NCBI GenBank assembly: GCA_949825025.1
Contig: OX463787.1
Location: forward strand, 14,877,707-14,941,706
DNA from: Siphlonurus alternatus
Lineage: Eukaryota > Arthropoda > Insecta > Ephemeroptera > Siphlonuridae
Direction: 5' to 3'
Length of the DNA: 64,000 bases
Shown: one piece after another, positions 34,550 through 47,776 of the stretch
Numbering within the stretch: position 1 is the first letter of the stretch
Layout: the number at the start of each line of letters is the position of its first letter
Notes under the pieces: model-generated
What the model was told of the DNA's origin: nothing
The model's input: the letters and a program-made list of their open reading frames with translations, nothing else
Database searches by the model: none
Position numbers and translations under genes: made by a program

Positions 34550-34664
34550 TAGACGACTTGCAAAACCCCATTTTTAGCAAAAAGTAAACAAACCAAAGTG
34601 ACCCTCAGTTTATTGTTGTTTTGATTATGTGTATAAATTTTGCATATATATACATTGGACCTTA
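34550..34664. mobile_element. Solo arm of the 2337-3012 foldback family
   Basis: AGACGACTTGCAAAAC..TTTAGCAAAAAGTAAACAAAC..TTGATTATGTGTAT..TTGGACCTTAT follows the left arm of that element in order. It abuts the stop codon of the LRR gene. Confidence 0.65.
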
Positions 34665-36280
34665 TAGCTCTTGAATACCATGACTAAGGGTTTTTAAATC
34701 AGGTAGGTTATTAATTGCCACTAGAATATTGCTAGCGGTAACTTCCACGAGTCCTTTTAAACTGAGTTTATGCAAGTTCTTACATTGTCCAAATGGTTCT
34801 TTGGCTTCCCATAAGTAGTAAAGACCTTTTTCTGAGATCATGTTGAAATCCAGGTTGAGTTTCCTGCAATATCAAACATTTATTTACTTTAAAACCATGC
34901 AAAATAAGAAAAAGGACTAAAGATATTTCTTCTTCTTATTTTTTTTAAGGTGTAACCTGAGAATTTATCTGTCAAGGTCAAGAGGCTTGGCTATACTGGC
35001 AACACTGTTTTGCACTTGTAATGCGAATAATATGGTAGGAGGGGGTGGTGACTACAGTCCCTGAGAGCGTTGCCAAGTTTCTTAGGGCATATGAAAAACA
35101 ATCATCGCAGCGGTTCGAAATATATGAAAACTAGCTTTCATAAAAATAGTCCAAAAAATTAGCTTTTAATCTATATAAAATTTTAAAAAATATCTCGAGC
35201 CGTTTTTGCGTTTTTGTGTAATGTTATTTAAAAAATTTAACATTGAAAGAATACAAAATACACATTTTAATAAATTAATTATAATTAAACCAACGGTTAA
35301 AAAAATCTGAAAAAAATCAGTAGTATTTGGACAATGGACAAGATACATGAAAAAATTTTATTGCAGAAATGAATAGAGGGTACCAAATTATGCTACTCTG
35401 AATTTTGTCAGATTTTTTTGAGACCCGGAACTATTTTTAAATAATTATTGAAAGTCCTGTGATTTCAGTTGGCACCCCTGCAGCCTTAATAAAAAGGATA
35501 GAGACTGGACGCCTATTGACGCCTCCAGGGGGCGTGGCCGCACTTTCAATAATTATTTAAAAATAGTTCTGGGTCTCAAAAAAATCTGAAAGAATTCAGA
35601 GTAGCATAATTTGGTACCCTCTATTCATTTCTGCAATAAAAATTTTTCATGTATGTTGTCCATTGTCCAAGTCTACCAAATTAATTTCAAGAACATCTGT
35701 CGATGCGACTTTTTTCGTCCGAATATTTTAGGTTAAGCTTTAAAGGGTGGAAAATATTGATCAATGGAAAAAATTTCAGTGTTAAGAATTGTATAATAGG
35801 TTAATTACTTGAAGTTTTATTTGAACACATGCATTTAATTGCCATTTTTTATAAAATAAAAATTTAAAACCTCTTTTCTGCTTCATAATTTATACAGTAC
35901 TGTATATATATTATAAAAAAACAACACTAAATACACTTTTTTTTTTCCAAACTTAATAAACTTCATAATAATTAGTTTGCAAAAATAGTCTTTCGACTAC
36001 TTTTAATTTTGAGACTGTTGATGTTTTTATTGCAGATGTCCACAGATCTCATGTAACTGAACTAATAGAGCTAATAAAAAAAGAGACTATTTGCGACTAT
36101 TTCTCTATTTAACGACTATTTTAGAAAAATCCGACTATTTTGCGACTTTTCATGCTTTTTCCTTGATTTTACAGTCATTTCCTTGCTTATATTTCAAAAA
36201 CCTTGCATATTTCTGTCAAACCATGTGAATCTTGAGCCTACACATTTTTGTTCGAGTGGTCTGTGGTGCCCTGCATAACT

Positions 36281-36332
<52 letters not shown>

Positions 36333-39300
36333 GTTACTTTCTTATTACCTTGTCATTTCCCCCCCCCCCCCCCTCCCCCCTTCCCCCGAAGACGAGACGC
36401 CAAGTGAGATATTGCTTTCATGGCACTTTCTTGGCTTAAATTATAGCACGAATACTTGATTTACTTCCCCAGAAACTTCTCATTACAATTTCACTGACTC
36501 CTAGACATATATGGACCGTTAATTTATCATTAAACACCCGATTTCATCATTTTTGGGCCGACTATTTGGAGAGACTATATTTTGAGAAAAATAAGCGACT
36601 TTTTAGGTGACTATTTTGTTAAAAATAGAGACTATTTTTGTGACCTCTAATAATAATTAATTAAAATATGATTAATTTGAACTAAGATTAATTACGAAAC
36701 AATTGCAACATTAATTTACCACATTTTTTTTTTTTTTTTTTTTTTAAGAGGCTTGCTTGAAAAATATCCCCAACTCTCATCCCTAATTGATTGAAATATT
36801 AAAAATATTATTTTTACATCCCCACACAGCTAATAATCAATTTCTTTTGCTATCCTGGGAAAGGTGACAAACCTGAGTTGCGTGCAGGCGACTGCGATGG
36901 GCATGAGATCAATGTCGCTCAGGTTGCACCCACTGACGTCAAGCTCCTGAAGATTCTCCGAACCCGACAGCAAGTCTTGCCACAGAGGGGTCGGGATCAC
37001 ACGCTGAGGACAGATGGTAAAGATAATGTCAATCAGCTTTTTTTTTTTTTTTTTTCAGCTCCATTTGATTAGCGTGTAAACGTAAACCTTAGAAAATTCA
37101 GAAAAATTCTGAAATTTTTGTGAGAGGCAAATATTAGTGCCTAAGAGCCATAGAAAAAATTTCAAAACAATTTAACGAGCTGATTTTTTTTTAATTTATT
37201 TATTTTTCAGCACAGGGCTTTCCCATGGAGAGACAAACTAAAAACTTAATTAAAAAAAAAATCGGCTCGGTAAATTGTTTTGAAACTTTTTCTATGGCTT
37301 TTAGGCACTAATTTCTACCTCTCAAAAAAAAAAAAAAAAAAAATGTCAGAATTTTTGTGAATTTGCTAAGGTTTACATGTTAATCAAATAGAGCTAAAGC
37401 TTCAAGAGACAAGAAGATCATGCAATTTTTAAAATGGAAACGCTTCAAGTGTTCCCCAGCGGGAAAATTTTCTCCATAATCCTCCATGTTAGAAAATTTT
37501 AATTTTTTCTCAGTAACTATTAAAGTAAAAAATTTGATAACATCTCCTACCCTCCAATTTAGGGGTCTTTTGTTTTTTTTTCTCTAAAAAATTTCTTTTA
37601 TGCCAAAAAAGCAATTTTGAGCTTTTTTTTATACATAGGTTTATATATAGGACGGTGGGAACACTGCAAAATCAGCAAATTTGAAGCCTCCATTGAGGGG
37701 GAGGAAGGGAATGAGAGCCATTTTGCCATGGTTTTGTAGAACAATTTGCAAACACACAGAGAGCAAGTTCGGACAGTCTGTATTTATTACATTGCTTTCA
37801 TGAGTGGTTGGTTACCAACGGCAGAACTTGTTTTTTCAACATTGTTCAGAGTGCTCTCTGAGGCTCCTAATACCCAGTCTGCACGCCAGACAATTAAGTA
37901 CTGTTTCTAAGTGGGGCACGCATGTTGTTTGCACAACATTGTTTGCTTTCATGCAACTTTAAAATTGCTAAAAATTAAAACTAAATTCAAATTATGTACA
38001 TCCTTTTAGAAAAAAATTATATTTGAAAATTTAATTAATAACAGAATAAATAAATAATTAAATATCAGGTAAACAGTTAATATTGACCATAGCATTATCA
38101 AGGGGGAGGGAGTGGGTGGGGCAAAAAGACCCAAAAAGCTCTTTTATATCTGGGGGGGGGGGGGGAGGGGGGGGGAAAGAAAGAAAGAAAAAAAAAATTG
38201 AAAGATTGCTTTAAAACATCTGACAAAAATTTTAATCCTTAAATATAGGCAATCAAAAATATATTTCACCAAATAAAACTATAATGAAAATTTATTTTAA
38301 CGGTTAATCTCAGTTACTGCTGGAGTCAAAGAATATTTCACTGCAAAGTCGAAGAATATTTCCCTGAAAACGAATTGAATGAAATAAATTTTAAAAAATT
38401 GATAATGTTCTAAAACATAATCTCTTATGGTTTGAGCAATTTCAGTCTTGCAGTTTTCTTACAACAGCTCCATTTCCGGTTTTCGTCCATAAGACCAATG
38501 TTAAACTTCTACCTCAGTTTTCACAAAACTAATAAGACAGATTCGCTTCAAAATTTGTATGCCACCTATTGATGGAGAGTTCTAACGTAAGTCCCCTGCA
38601 AGTTTTGTTGCATTCAAGCGGTATGATTACGAGATATCAATCTACTGAGATTTATCCTTAAGTTTTATAGTATGAGGATTTAAATGGTGGGTCGTTTGAC
38701 CCCCCTCCCTCTTGGTATAGCATGGGGCAAAAAAGATCTTGGAAATGCTAGAGTTAAAGGGGTACCAAAGTGAACACTTTTTTTACGTACTCAGGCAGCT
38801 AAGAATTATTCTGATATCCCGGTGTCTCAATATTTTCGTACGATGCCTAGTAATTTTAACATTAATTATTTAGTTTGAAAAGTGAGTTCAAAAGCCGTTG
38901 GTTGATTCAAGTCGGTGCGCGCCCGTAGCAGCCGCTGATACGACGAGAATTTCCCGCGAATCATGGGAACCTCCTCCCGCCCCTTTCTTGTCGTATCACC
39001 GGCCGCTGCTGGAGCGCATCGGCTTGAATCAATCAACAGCCTCACTTTTCAAACTAAATAATTAATTGTAAAATAAGGCATTGTACGAAAATATTGAGCC
39101 ACAGGGATGTTAGAATATTTCTTAGCTGCCCAAATATGTAAAAAAAGTATTCACTTTGGTACCCCTTTAAGGGTATAGATTAGAAAAATAATTTTTAAAA
39201 AATTCTTACCATAAGTGGAGTGCCGTAACTGTGTCCTCCTTTATTGTAGAATCGAAGGCTGTTCAGTGTGTCCTGAAAATATAGAAATATGTTAATTATT

Positions 39301-40197
39301 AATATCACTGGAATATGTGTAGTAAAACTAGGATGGATAGAGTGAGAAACACAAGGGTGATGAATGAGTGTGGAGTGAAAGAAAGCATAATTGACAAGTA
39401 TGAACGAAGTACGCTATTGGTTTGGACATGTTGAGAGAATGGGTGATGCTCGAATTGAAAAACAGGTGTTTAAAGGTAGTGTACAGAACAAAGCATAAAA
39501 TAAAATAATTAGGTAGACCAAAAAAGATGTGGTTGGATGTGATTGCAGAATGTTTGAAGAGCAGGAGTGTTAAAAGTATGTGCAGTGTAATAGAGAGTGT
39601 AGAAGGCAAAAGAGTGTTATGAGTATTTCTGAAGCAAGTGAAGTATGCAAGAATCGAGTGCTGTGGAGGGCAATTTGTAGACGGCCGAGGTAATAATGCT
39701 GCTGGCTTACCCCGTAAAGGGATATGGTGTCATGTTATGTATGTAATATCACTGAAATATTTTATATAATATTGGTACATAATAGCTTATACAGTTAACT
39801 GTTTACATCAGTAATATATGATTATAATTGAAGTACTTTTAATGTTTCTTTCTTATTTTTTGACAGTATCCTTCATATAACACACAAGTGAATGAATTAA
39901 TACAATTTTACAAACAACATTTTTAATATTGAATTAATCCAAACAGACAAAATAATAATGTTAGTGTTAGTTTGCAATAATATGTTTGTGTAATACTGTG
40001 GCTTTAAATCACAATACAGAATATATAATTACTATAGCAAATTATTGTACACCCAAAATGATTTTTGATCATATCTTTCTGCAATTTAAAATAGAATTTC
40101 ATTGCAAAAAAAAAAAAAAAAAATAAATAAATAAATAAAATTTTAAAAAAAATTAAAAAATAAAATGCTTACTGTACATGTAATTGGTTAAGTAGTA

Positions 40198-40238
<41 letters not shown>

Positions 40239-42819
40239 GTTATATTGTTTTTATCAGATCACGCAAACAATACCGGTATTAGGACTATTTGTAAACCCTC
40301 TTTGATGTACACTTTCTACACCAGAATAACCTTATATCCAGGTGCATAAGTGTTGATTGAATGCAGGCGCGGATCCAAGAAAAAATTATTTCGGGGGGGG
40401 GGGGGGGGGGGGGGGCTGCCTCCATAAGGCCAATGTTAAAAAAAAAATTTGGAGTGGGGGAAATGCCTATATTGCCCATGTTAAATCCAAAATTTCAGCC
40501 CCCCCCCCCCCCTGGATCCACGCCTGATTGAATGCAGAGTGTGTGCACTGGGGAGGGTTTACGAACATACCTACTACAAAATCAAAACATAGCCTCACCT
40601 TTCCCTTTTCTAGAATTTGTTCAAAGAGATCCCTGATATCCTGAGCTGACCACACGGGCTTCTGTGAACCTTCAGAGGTCACCACTGCAGTCAGGTTCAG
40701 GTTGAGGTGGGTCAGGTTACACCCCAGTAGCATGTCAGGGATGTCCAGGGGCTGCAGTTGACCCTGACTTTCCAGGTAGTCGATCAGGGTAAGGAGGACG
40801 TTCCATGCTGTAAGATAAAAGTAAGATTCAGTGAGTACTGTAGGACCATGCAAACAACAAATTTAATGAGAATATTTCAGGGAAGTAACCCTATGCTTCT
40901 AGCAGCCAGGACCAACACGATGATAAATTTCCTGTCCCTCTTGATATGTATAGCTATGTATTTTGACTCTTGGCAGTGTTAAGGGTAAGGTAACGCCACC
41001 AATGTTAAATTTTCCACTCTCATTTGTTCCTCCGAAAATATTTTAAAATATTCTCCTCTATGTCGTTCATTAGCTCTTAAAATATCGTCAATACAAATAC
41101 GATCTAGTTTCCGAGTTACATGTATTGAAACTAAACCCATTTATTGAACAAGCATACGCTGCATTTCAGTGACATTAGAAAAATTCTATAATCCAATCGT
41201 CCGATTTTTAAAAAAAACTAGAAACAAACTTAATGCACTAGGACAAACCTTCACAGCAAAAAAAAAAAAGGACAATTATGAGAGTGGGAGCGACGTAAAT
41301 TGATAATAACTGCACGATTTTTGACACTCGCACGTCTCACACACCCCTTTTTGGTCGGCCATTAAACAACTGGCGAATGAAACAGGCTGACTAATGAACC
41401 AAAACAACGCTTATAATCCACTCACCTAAAGTAAAAACTTTCCAAAAATGTTTTATAGTAATGAAAAAAAAGTTTTATAAATAAAACAACCATAACAGTT
41501 ATTATTTAACTCATTATTTATAAATAAATTGAATATAAAACTGCCGTGACTTGCGTGGTATCTTTAGAGTGGGACAATTTGAATATTGATATAGAGGCGC
41601 TGCGATCGCGGCGCAACTCTGGCGTTCCCTTTCCCTTAAGAAATTGTTAGTTTACTTTTTTGTATATAATTAAATATGACTAATTTATAAAAGGATAGTT
41701 GCCACTTTTTGTGTTTTAGCACCTTATTGGTGTTTTGCGTGCTGAACTCACCCTAATTCCTGTTCTCTTGTACATTTTACTATGTATTTATGGGTGAAAT
41801 AATAAATAAATAAGGGTTGAAAGCGTGGCGAATTTTGATGAATAGCTTTTTCTGCATTTTTTGGGGAACAATGTAACAAATAAAAGTGCAATAAACTCAT
41901 TATCAGTAATAAAATTCGCTGCGTTCTCAACCCTCATCATGAGAGTGACAGGTAACACATGGTCCTGGCTTTTACAAGCATTGAGTTGCTTCCCCAAGAT
42001 TTTTACATTAGATTTGGCTAACTATATATATAGTAGGCCTCTGATCTTATCTTCAATTAATACTTATTTGTGATACATTAATTTTTAAGTGTTCATTGAT
42101 TAATTTAAGATAACTTCAGAGGCCTATATGAGAAATGTAGGGATTCCTCTTTCCTAGCAATATTAAATTAAAATATAAAGTCTTGGTTAGTGACATTTCG
42201 GTGTTTTTATTTTTTACTCTACTGTCCAAATTTTTAATCATATCATTAGGTTCATTAGTCATGCAGAAAATATTGTCAGAAGTCTATTGAAAATTGGCTA
42301 CACATTATAACATTATAATACTCTATATATTATAGGTACTACTCTATAGTTATAGTAGTTTTGCGTGTTTGAGAATAATAATATATACTCACGTAAGCAA
42401 CAAAAAGGCTCCTCAATTTGCCGGAAGTGATCCAAATTTTTGGAGACGGCTCTAATGCATAACTGCTCCAGAAGTAGAAGTTCTCTGATTTCCTAGCTGC
42501 TAACAACATCAGATACGGCCTCAAGCTGAACAAAAAAAAAAGGACAGTAAATATTAACCCTTAATTGTGCTTTTAACCAAAACTTATTATTTCGTTTCGC
42601 TTATAGCACTTAGGTATCGGATATATATTTTATATATAAAAAAAATGACTATTTATAAAAATACATAAAATAAATGACGAAAATTTTAAATTTAATAAAA
42701 ATAGAAGTTAAAAACAAACGATTAAAAAAGTTAATAGCAACAAAAAATTTAAAAATAAATAAATTAATATGCAATTTATTGACTTACGATTTATCCAAAT
42801 CAGGTTCCATGGAAGTCAT
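34662..42819 (-). CDS. Small leucine-rich-repeat protein with BC-box and Cullin-box-like N-terminus, six exons
   Basis: Minus-strand exons 42788-42819, 42393-42484, 40599-40807, 39210-39272, 36873-37003 and 34662-34863 join to 729 nt, giving 242 aa. Donors are GTAAGT/GTGAGT-like. Residues 16-24 (LEQLCIRAV) fit the Elongin BC-box pattern L-x3-C-x3-hydrophobic. LPWNVLLTLI at 41-50 fits a Cullin-box. Leucine-rich repeats follow: NLTHLNLNL, LQELDVSGCNLSD (150-162), LRKLNLDFNMISEKGL (175-190) and LHKLSLKGL. The protein could be a substrate receptor of a CUL2 or CUL5 ubiquitin ligase. That function is inference from motifs. No named orthologue is recognised. Exon 1 and the second-exon acceptor are the least certain parts: the acceptor used is TCAG at 42485-42488, chosen because it alone keeps frame. 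The stop lies at the junction with a transposon arm, so the C-terminus may be shortened. Confidence 0.7.
35327..35670. mobile_element. Family-A MITE, copy 4
   Basis: TTGGACAATGGACAA at the left and TTGTCCATTGTCCAA at the right; shared family arms and GGGGGCGTGGCC core. Last intron of the LRR gene. Confidence 0.8.
36288..36330. repeat. Long poly-A tract
   Basis: About 40 consecutive A residues on the plus strand, followed 30 bases later by a poly-C stretch (36360-36373). LRR gene intron. Confidence 0.9.
37058..37394. mobile_element. Foldback element related to 45064 and 56865
   Basis: AGCTCCATTTGATTAGCG..GTAAACCTTAG..AAATTCTGAAATTTTTGTGAGAGG..ATTAGTGCCTAAGAGCC is mirrored by GGCTTTTAGGCACTAAT..AAGGTTTACATGTTAATC..AGAGCT. 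The TTAA termini are lost. It begins 55 bases upstream of LRR exon 5 (in gene orientation). Confidence 0.7.
38151..38190. repeat. Poly-G and GAAA repeat
   Basis: GGGGG runs broken by single A, then (GAAA)n. LRR gene intron. Confidence 0.9.
38758..39166. mobile_element. TTAA-flanked 409-bp foldback, AGGGGTACC subfamily
   Basis: AGGGGTACCAAAGTGAA at the left and TTCACTTTGGTACCCCT at the right. TTAA at 38754-38757 and 39167-39170. The arms run to a GC-rich centre (GCAGCCGCTGATACGACGAG). It lies 44 bases from the nearest LRR exon. Confidence 0.9.
39328..39745 (+). mobile_element. 3' end of a non-LTR retrotransposon, frameshifted
   Basis: MDRVRNTRVMNECGVKESII, then after a frameshift WFGHVERMGDARIEKQVFKG, then a stop, then GRPKKMWLDVIAE, and finally EVCKNRVLWRAICRRPR with TAA. 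This is the typical C-terminal part of an endonuclease/reverse-transcriptase LINE polyprotein. It carries at least one frameshift and internal stops, so it is a dead fragment. It shares its end with 4503-4700. It is inserted in an LRR gene intron on the opposite strand. Confidence 0.85.
40190..40238. repeat. (TAA)n trinucleotide repeat
   Basis: About fifteen perfect ATA/TAA units in an LRR gene intron. Confidence 0.95.
40364..40526. mobile_element. hAT-like MITE, family C copy 3
   Basis: CAGGCGCGGATCC to GGATCCACGCCTG with perfect 8-bp flanks ATTGAATG (40356-40363 and 40527-40534). Its right end lies 73 bases from LRR exon 3. Confidence 0.92.
40983..41110. mobile_element. One end of a TTAA-family element
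   Basis: TTAA at 40979-40982, then GGGTAAGGTAACGCCACC and ATTCTCCTCTATGTCG, matching the 24704 subfamily. The right end was not found. LRR gene intron 2. Confidence 0.6.
41640..42390. other. LRR gene intron 2, remaining part
   Basis: AT-rich, including TGAAATAATAAATAAATAAG near 41790, which resembles a retroelement tail, and short unconvincing open frames. Confidence 0.35.
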
Positions 42820-45059
42820 TTTAATTGTTGTTGCAAATTATTTTTTTCCTAGAAAAACAAGAAAAAGAAAATAATAATAATAAAAAACAACATGAAACAA
42901 AAAGTCACTGTAAAAAAAAAAAAAAAAAATGACAATACAAATTAAAGTGGTTAAAAACAACCAGAAAGCACTATTATATTTTTTATATAAAATAAATTAA
43001 AGGCTGAAAATTCAGCTATATAACCAATACAAAATCTATTGTGTAGATAATTTAAGACAAAAAAATTAAGACCTAACGTAACAATTCAAATAAAATATTA
43101 TTTAAGTATTGATTAATTTTATTTGTGACGTGTTTCATTAATTAATTTATTTAATTAACAAAAGTACCATGTAGTGTTTTTTACTAAAAAAAATAATAGT
43201 ATATATTTTTACTTCGAAAACATGTTCTTTCTTCAATATATTAAACTATTTTAATTTCTTAATTAAAAAATAAAAATTTTAAAGTGTAACCACACCCAAA
43301 TCTATCCAAAATAACATACAATCAATAGTTACTCCCAGCATCACAAAAGTTGCACCACTGCAAAACATCTTTCACTAACCTTTATATAGATCTTTGGAGT
43401 GATATCATAGCCCACTTTCACAGGAAATTCCCTACTTTATTTAAGATTACAAGTTTCCTTATAGCAGCTCTTCAGTTTACTTTCAATAGGTGACAGCACT
43501 GTCACTTTTGTTTTAAAATAGTAAGTAATTTATTAATTAAAATTAGGAAATTAATAAAATATCAATTACTCACTTAATATTAATTTTTAATTATAAGGAT
43601 TACAAAGAAAAATTTATAACACAATATATTTTGATTTAATAAAATAAAAATAATTAATTATATAATTATAATGGTACTGTATTTACAGTAATTAATTATT
43701 TGATTATATATATATTGTTTTTTGTCCAGAACAATCAGCTAGCTGCTATGGATGTGAGCTAATTATTAGCTTTAAATCAGTATAAAATAAAGCTTATTGT
43801 TGTTTTCACCAAAGTCTTCTACTCGCAATGGTTGTAAAAAAACCATTGTTTATAATGTCTGTCGCATGAAGCATTTTTCTTTGTTAAAACGTGGGACGAC
43901 ATAGTACCTTATTTCGCCTACCAGAGCAGAGAACGTAATGACATTGTTGGCACTAGTAGACACAACAAAACTTTCATAATTAACATCCATTTTCCATAAG
44001 TTAACATGAAAATCAACAAGCGTCCCATGTTTTTCCTTTCACACGACAGACATTACACAACAATACTTTGTTTACTAACAACGAGCAGAAGACTTTGGTA
44101 TTCACCTGAAATAGCAGATTGTTCATTATTGCGACAAGATAGCTCATTATTATTCTGGACGTGGGACAATGTATTACCGGAGCATACAATTTTTAATAAA
44201 AAGATTTAGTAAAGGGCTTAATAATCAAAGGGGTGTAAAAATTAATGCAGATAATGTTAGTTTTCTTTATCACTGACAACAATTAAACTCATTTGATCAA
44301 TTAACAGGCCTTAAATTATTTTCTTTCACCTGCCAATATCAATTTTTGAGTATGCCAACTACATTACCAATGCTTTATTGATAAGATAGAAAATAGATTT
44401 TGAATCTGTGAATCATTGTACATGACATCAAAGTTAAATTCTAATCTCTATCTTGATAATAATAATAAAAAAAAAACAGTATTAGATAGTATGCAAAAAT
44501 TGATAGTATATTAGGTGAAAGAGAATAATATTATGCCTGTATCATTTTTGGAAAGTTTTACAAGAAAAAAATCATTTTTAAAGATGCATTATAACAACAC
44601 TTCTTCAAGTATTTTAGATAATTACTAAAACTTTTGATAAGAATATGATCTTTCAATAATATATGGATATAAGAGTCATTATATTCTATATTAATTTTGT
44701 ATTAACCGGAATGTCGTGTCTTACCCATGCATGATACCATGTATTTTATGTGTGTACCTTGTATTTGGAATGAGATAAAATAAATAATTTGAATTTGAAT
44801 TTGTATATTATAAATTATTCCATTAAATCAAAATATATTCCCATATTTATATAATTATTGATACTTTTTTTTTTATTATAATTTTTATTATACAAATATC
44901 ATGGAATAGCTGTTATATACCATTTACATTTAATTACTAAAAAGAACAAAATATGGAAAAAGAAACAGCAATATTTTATGAAAGTCATTTGGACATTTTT
45001 TATGACATTTTTTTTAATAGAACAAAGATACTTGTCTTATAAAAATTTGAAATTATATT
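42820..45059. other. AT-rich intergenic region upstream of the LRR gene
   Basis: The LRR promoter should lie just above 42820 (minus orientation); no TATA box stands out. A composite foldback lies at 43840-44180: an AATGTCTGTCG / CGACAGACATT inverted pair followed by half of a family-D element (TCACCTGAAATAGCAGATTG..GGACGTGGGAC). GAGATAAAATAAATAATTTG at about 44772 looks like a LINE tail. Confidence 0.4.
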
Positions 45060-45063
45060 TTAA

Positions 45064-45459
45064 GGGTAAGATAACACGAAACATCGATTGTTGTAGTCCC
45101 ATTTGATTAACATGTAAACCTTAGCAACCTCATAATAATTCTAGATTTTTTTTGAGAGACAGTTCTTAGCACCAAAAAAAATGTAGAAAAAATTTCAAAA
45201 CAATCGGCCGATTCAATTTTTTTAAATTAATTTTTTAAATTTTCAGTATAGGGCTTTCCTTTGGAGACCTAAAGTACCTAAACTAAGAAATTAATTTAAA
45301 AAAATTGGAACGTCCGATTGTTTTGAAATTTTGTTTACATTTTTTTGGTGCTAAGAACTGTCTCTAAAAAAAAATTCAGAATTATTATGAGGTTGCTAAG
45401 GTTTGAAACATGTTAATCAAATGGGACTACAACAATCGATGTTTCGTGTTATCTTACCC
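45064..45459. mobile_element. TTAA-family foldback, GGGTAAGATAACACG subfamily
   Basis: GGGTAAGATAACACGAAAC to GTTTCGTGTTATCTTACCC. TTAA at 45060-45063 and 45460-45463. The arms share ATCGATTGTTGTAGTCCC and CATTTGATTAACATGTAAAC with 56865-57248. Confidence 0.92.
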
Positions 45460-45463
45460 TTAA

Positions 45464-47776
45464 TAAAAAACAAAAACGCACAAGTATATAATAAGATATT
45501 CTCGCTTTTAAGTATGAGCAGTATCTCCTCTTTCTCTTTTTTTTTTATACTCTTAGCTTAATGCTGCTGGCTTTTATTAGGAAAATGGTGTCATGAATAT
45601 TCTGTTATTACAACTTATTATTAATAATTAATATTTCATACTTTTATAATAATTCATTTTAATTATGAACAATTATCAGAAATACATTTGGATTTGTTTT
45701 GAAGTAAATCTAACGACATTAATAACGTAATTAAATTCAGATATTTTTTTCCATGACACATAGACCCTATAAAATATAAGAAAATATTACACACAATAAA
45801 ATATATAGAGATTTATAGTAATTTACAGAAATATTAATAAGTCTACGAGTAATTCTGATTTTTTTGTGTGCGCAAATGTACAAAAAGATCATTGAAAGAT
45901 TACTTAAAATTAATATTATTTAAAAATTAAAAGTTAGAGTTTTAAGCAAAATTATCATATTTTAATGTATTTTTATGAAACTAAACAAAAATAATAACTA
46001 AAGAAAAATTATTAATTTTACAAAAAAAATTGAGAAATAAACTCAAAAGAACATACTGAATATTATGTACATAGTTGATAATAAAGTAATTTTTTCTGCA
46101 TTTAATTAAAAACTGTTTCAAAACCAGATATTTACTTCTAATAAGCAACACCTTGCCTTTATAGCAAGGATCATTTATCCAGTTTTGAAACTGACAGTCT
46201 CAATTTAACATTAAATTGATTCATATTTTTAGTAAAAATTGATAGTATAATATAGAAGAAATTTTTGATAATATACATAGTTTACATATTTTTATTCCAG
46301 TACTTACCAAAGACATTACAAGATGGTCATCTTGAGTGTTTTAAAGAAACACAGATCTTACTTTCCCGAATAATGGATAAACGTTTGTGCACGTCCCATT
46401 TGATTAGCATGGATTGAGGGTACATTTCCAACGGGGGATGGTTTTCAATTGTAAAACTTACGAGTAATTCCGTATAAAAGCTACTTTTACATACATATTG
46501 ATACTTTTTTCTTCACAACACTTAATTAGCTTTTTATACAGCAATATATTTTTATTTACATACATGTATTTCATACACAATACATTGATAGTGATTATTG
46601 CAAAATAACTTATCAAAAAATTTGGCCATGAAGTGGACTTATTACATTCTGCTGATAATATTAATAAAAGGCTTCAAGTTAGCTGATTTTTGGGGTTTTT
46701 CCACCGTCCTATCTAAACCTATGTACTGTAAAATAATAACATGTTATGTTTCATTTCTTATTATAATAGAGCATTATTATTATTATTATTATTTTTTTTT
46801 ACAGAAAACCCAGTCAAGTGATTCAAATTCTGAACACCTATAAATGGGTGGCAGGATATGGTTTCAAATTAATAGCTTTAAACTGAGAAATAACTCAATT
46901 TTTTTAGCACGGTGAAATCTTTAAGAGAGAGAATTTTCTTGCTGGGGAACACTAGAAGCCTCTATATTTATATTGTATGAGTCATATTACAACAACCACT
47001 ATCAACATTCTACATTGTCAGATTTAATTTAGTTTTCGTCGTGTTTGTGTGTGTGAATTCTTTACTTGCTTTCAGCCATTGATATGTCTACAGTCTTTCA
47101 GAATCTTAAATGATACCCGTAAACAATGTGTTATTGTTTTTCTATGGCTGAACCTTCAACATTGTTCACAATGCTCTCTGAAGTTCTTAATACCCAGTCT
47201 GAAGATCACAAAATAATTTAGTATTTGCCTAGCTATTTCCACTATCAGTACGAGTTAAAATATAGGACAAGACACAAAATGTCAGAAAAGCATTGTTTCC
47301 AGGATTAGTTAATCTATGGCTTGTTGGACTATATTATCCCCTGTAATAATGAGCTATTTACCTTACTACGAGCATATGCATCAATAATGTGCTGTAGTTA
47401 AAAAATGAAAGATTACCACCGGAATTAGTCAGAAGTGCAATGTTTCTGGACTTATTAGTTCTTTTTTGAACCTGAAATAGATTAATATTATGGATTTTAA
47501 CCTATCTGCAAAGTCTTTGAGTTTTTATGTTCCTAGTTCAGCTAAAATACCTCCACTTCCTGCTACTTTCAGTGGTAATTTTACATTTATTGAACTGTAT
47601 ATCAGGTATGTGCAATAATGAGCTTTACACTTTATCAATTTAAAACTTATAATTGCAACCATCTGATATTGTAAATTATCGTTAAGGTAGATAGCTTATT
47701 ATTTTGAGAGACCAGTGACTTAAAAAACATTACAAACACGATAAAAACTAGATTAAATATGACAAAGTAAAATAAT
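45464..47776. other. AT-rich intergenic region
   Basis: Contains a fragment of the LINE 3' UTR (TAATGCTGCTGGCTT near 45562), a short inverted repeat at 46105-46195 (GTTTCAAAACCAG / CAGTTTTGAAAC), and (TTA)n at 46778-46795. No gene was recognised. Confidence 0.4.

Noticed and set aside
42339..42533. Frame LRPYLMLLAARKSENF as the LRR gene exon
   Set aside because: Its phase does not fit the next exon; the alternative frame giving LEQLCIRAVSKNL joins correctly and looks like a BC-box.
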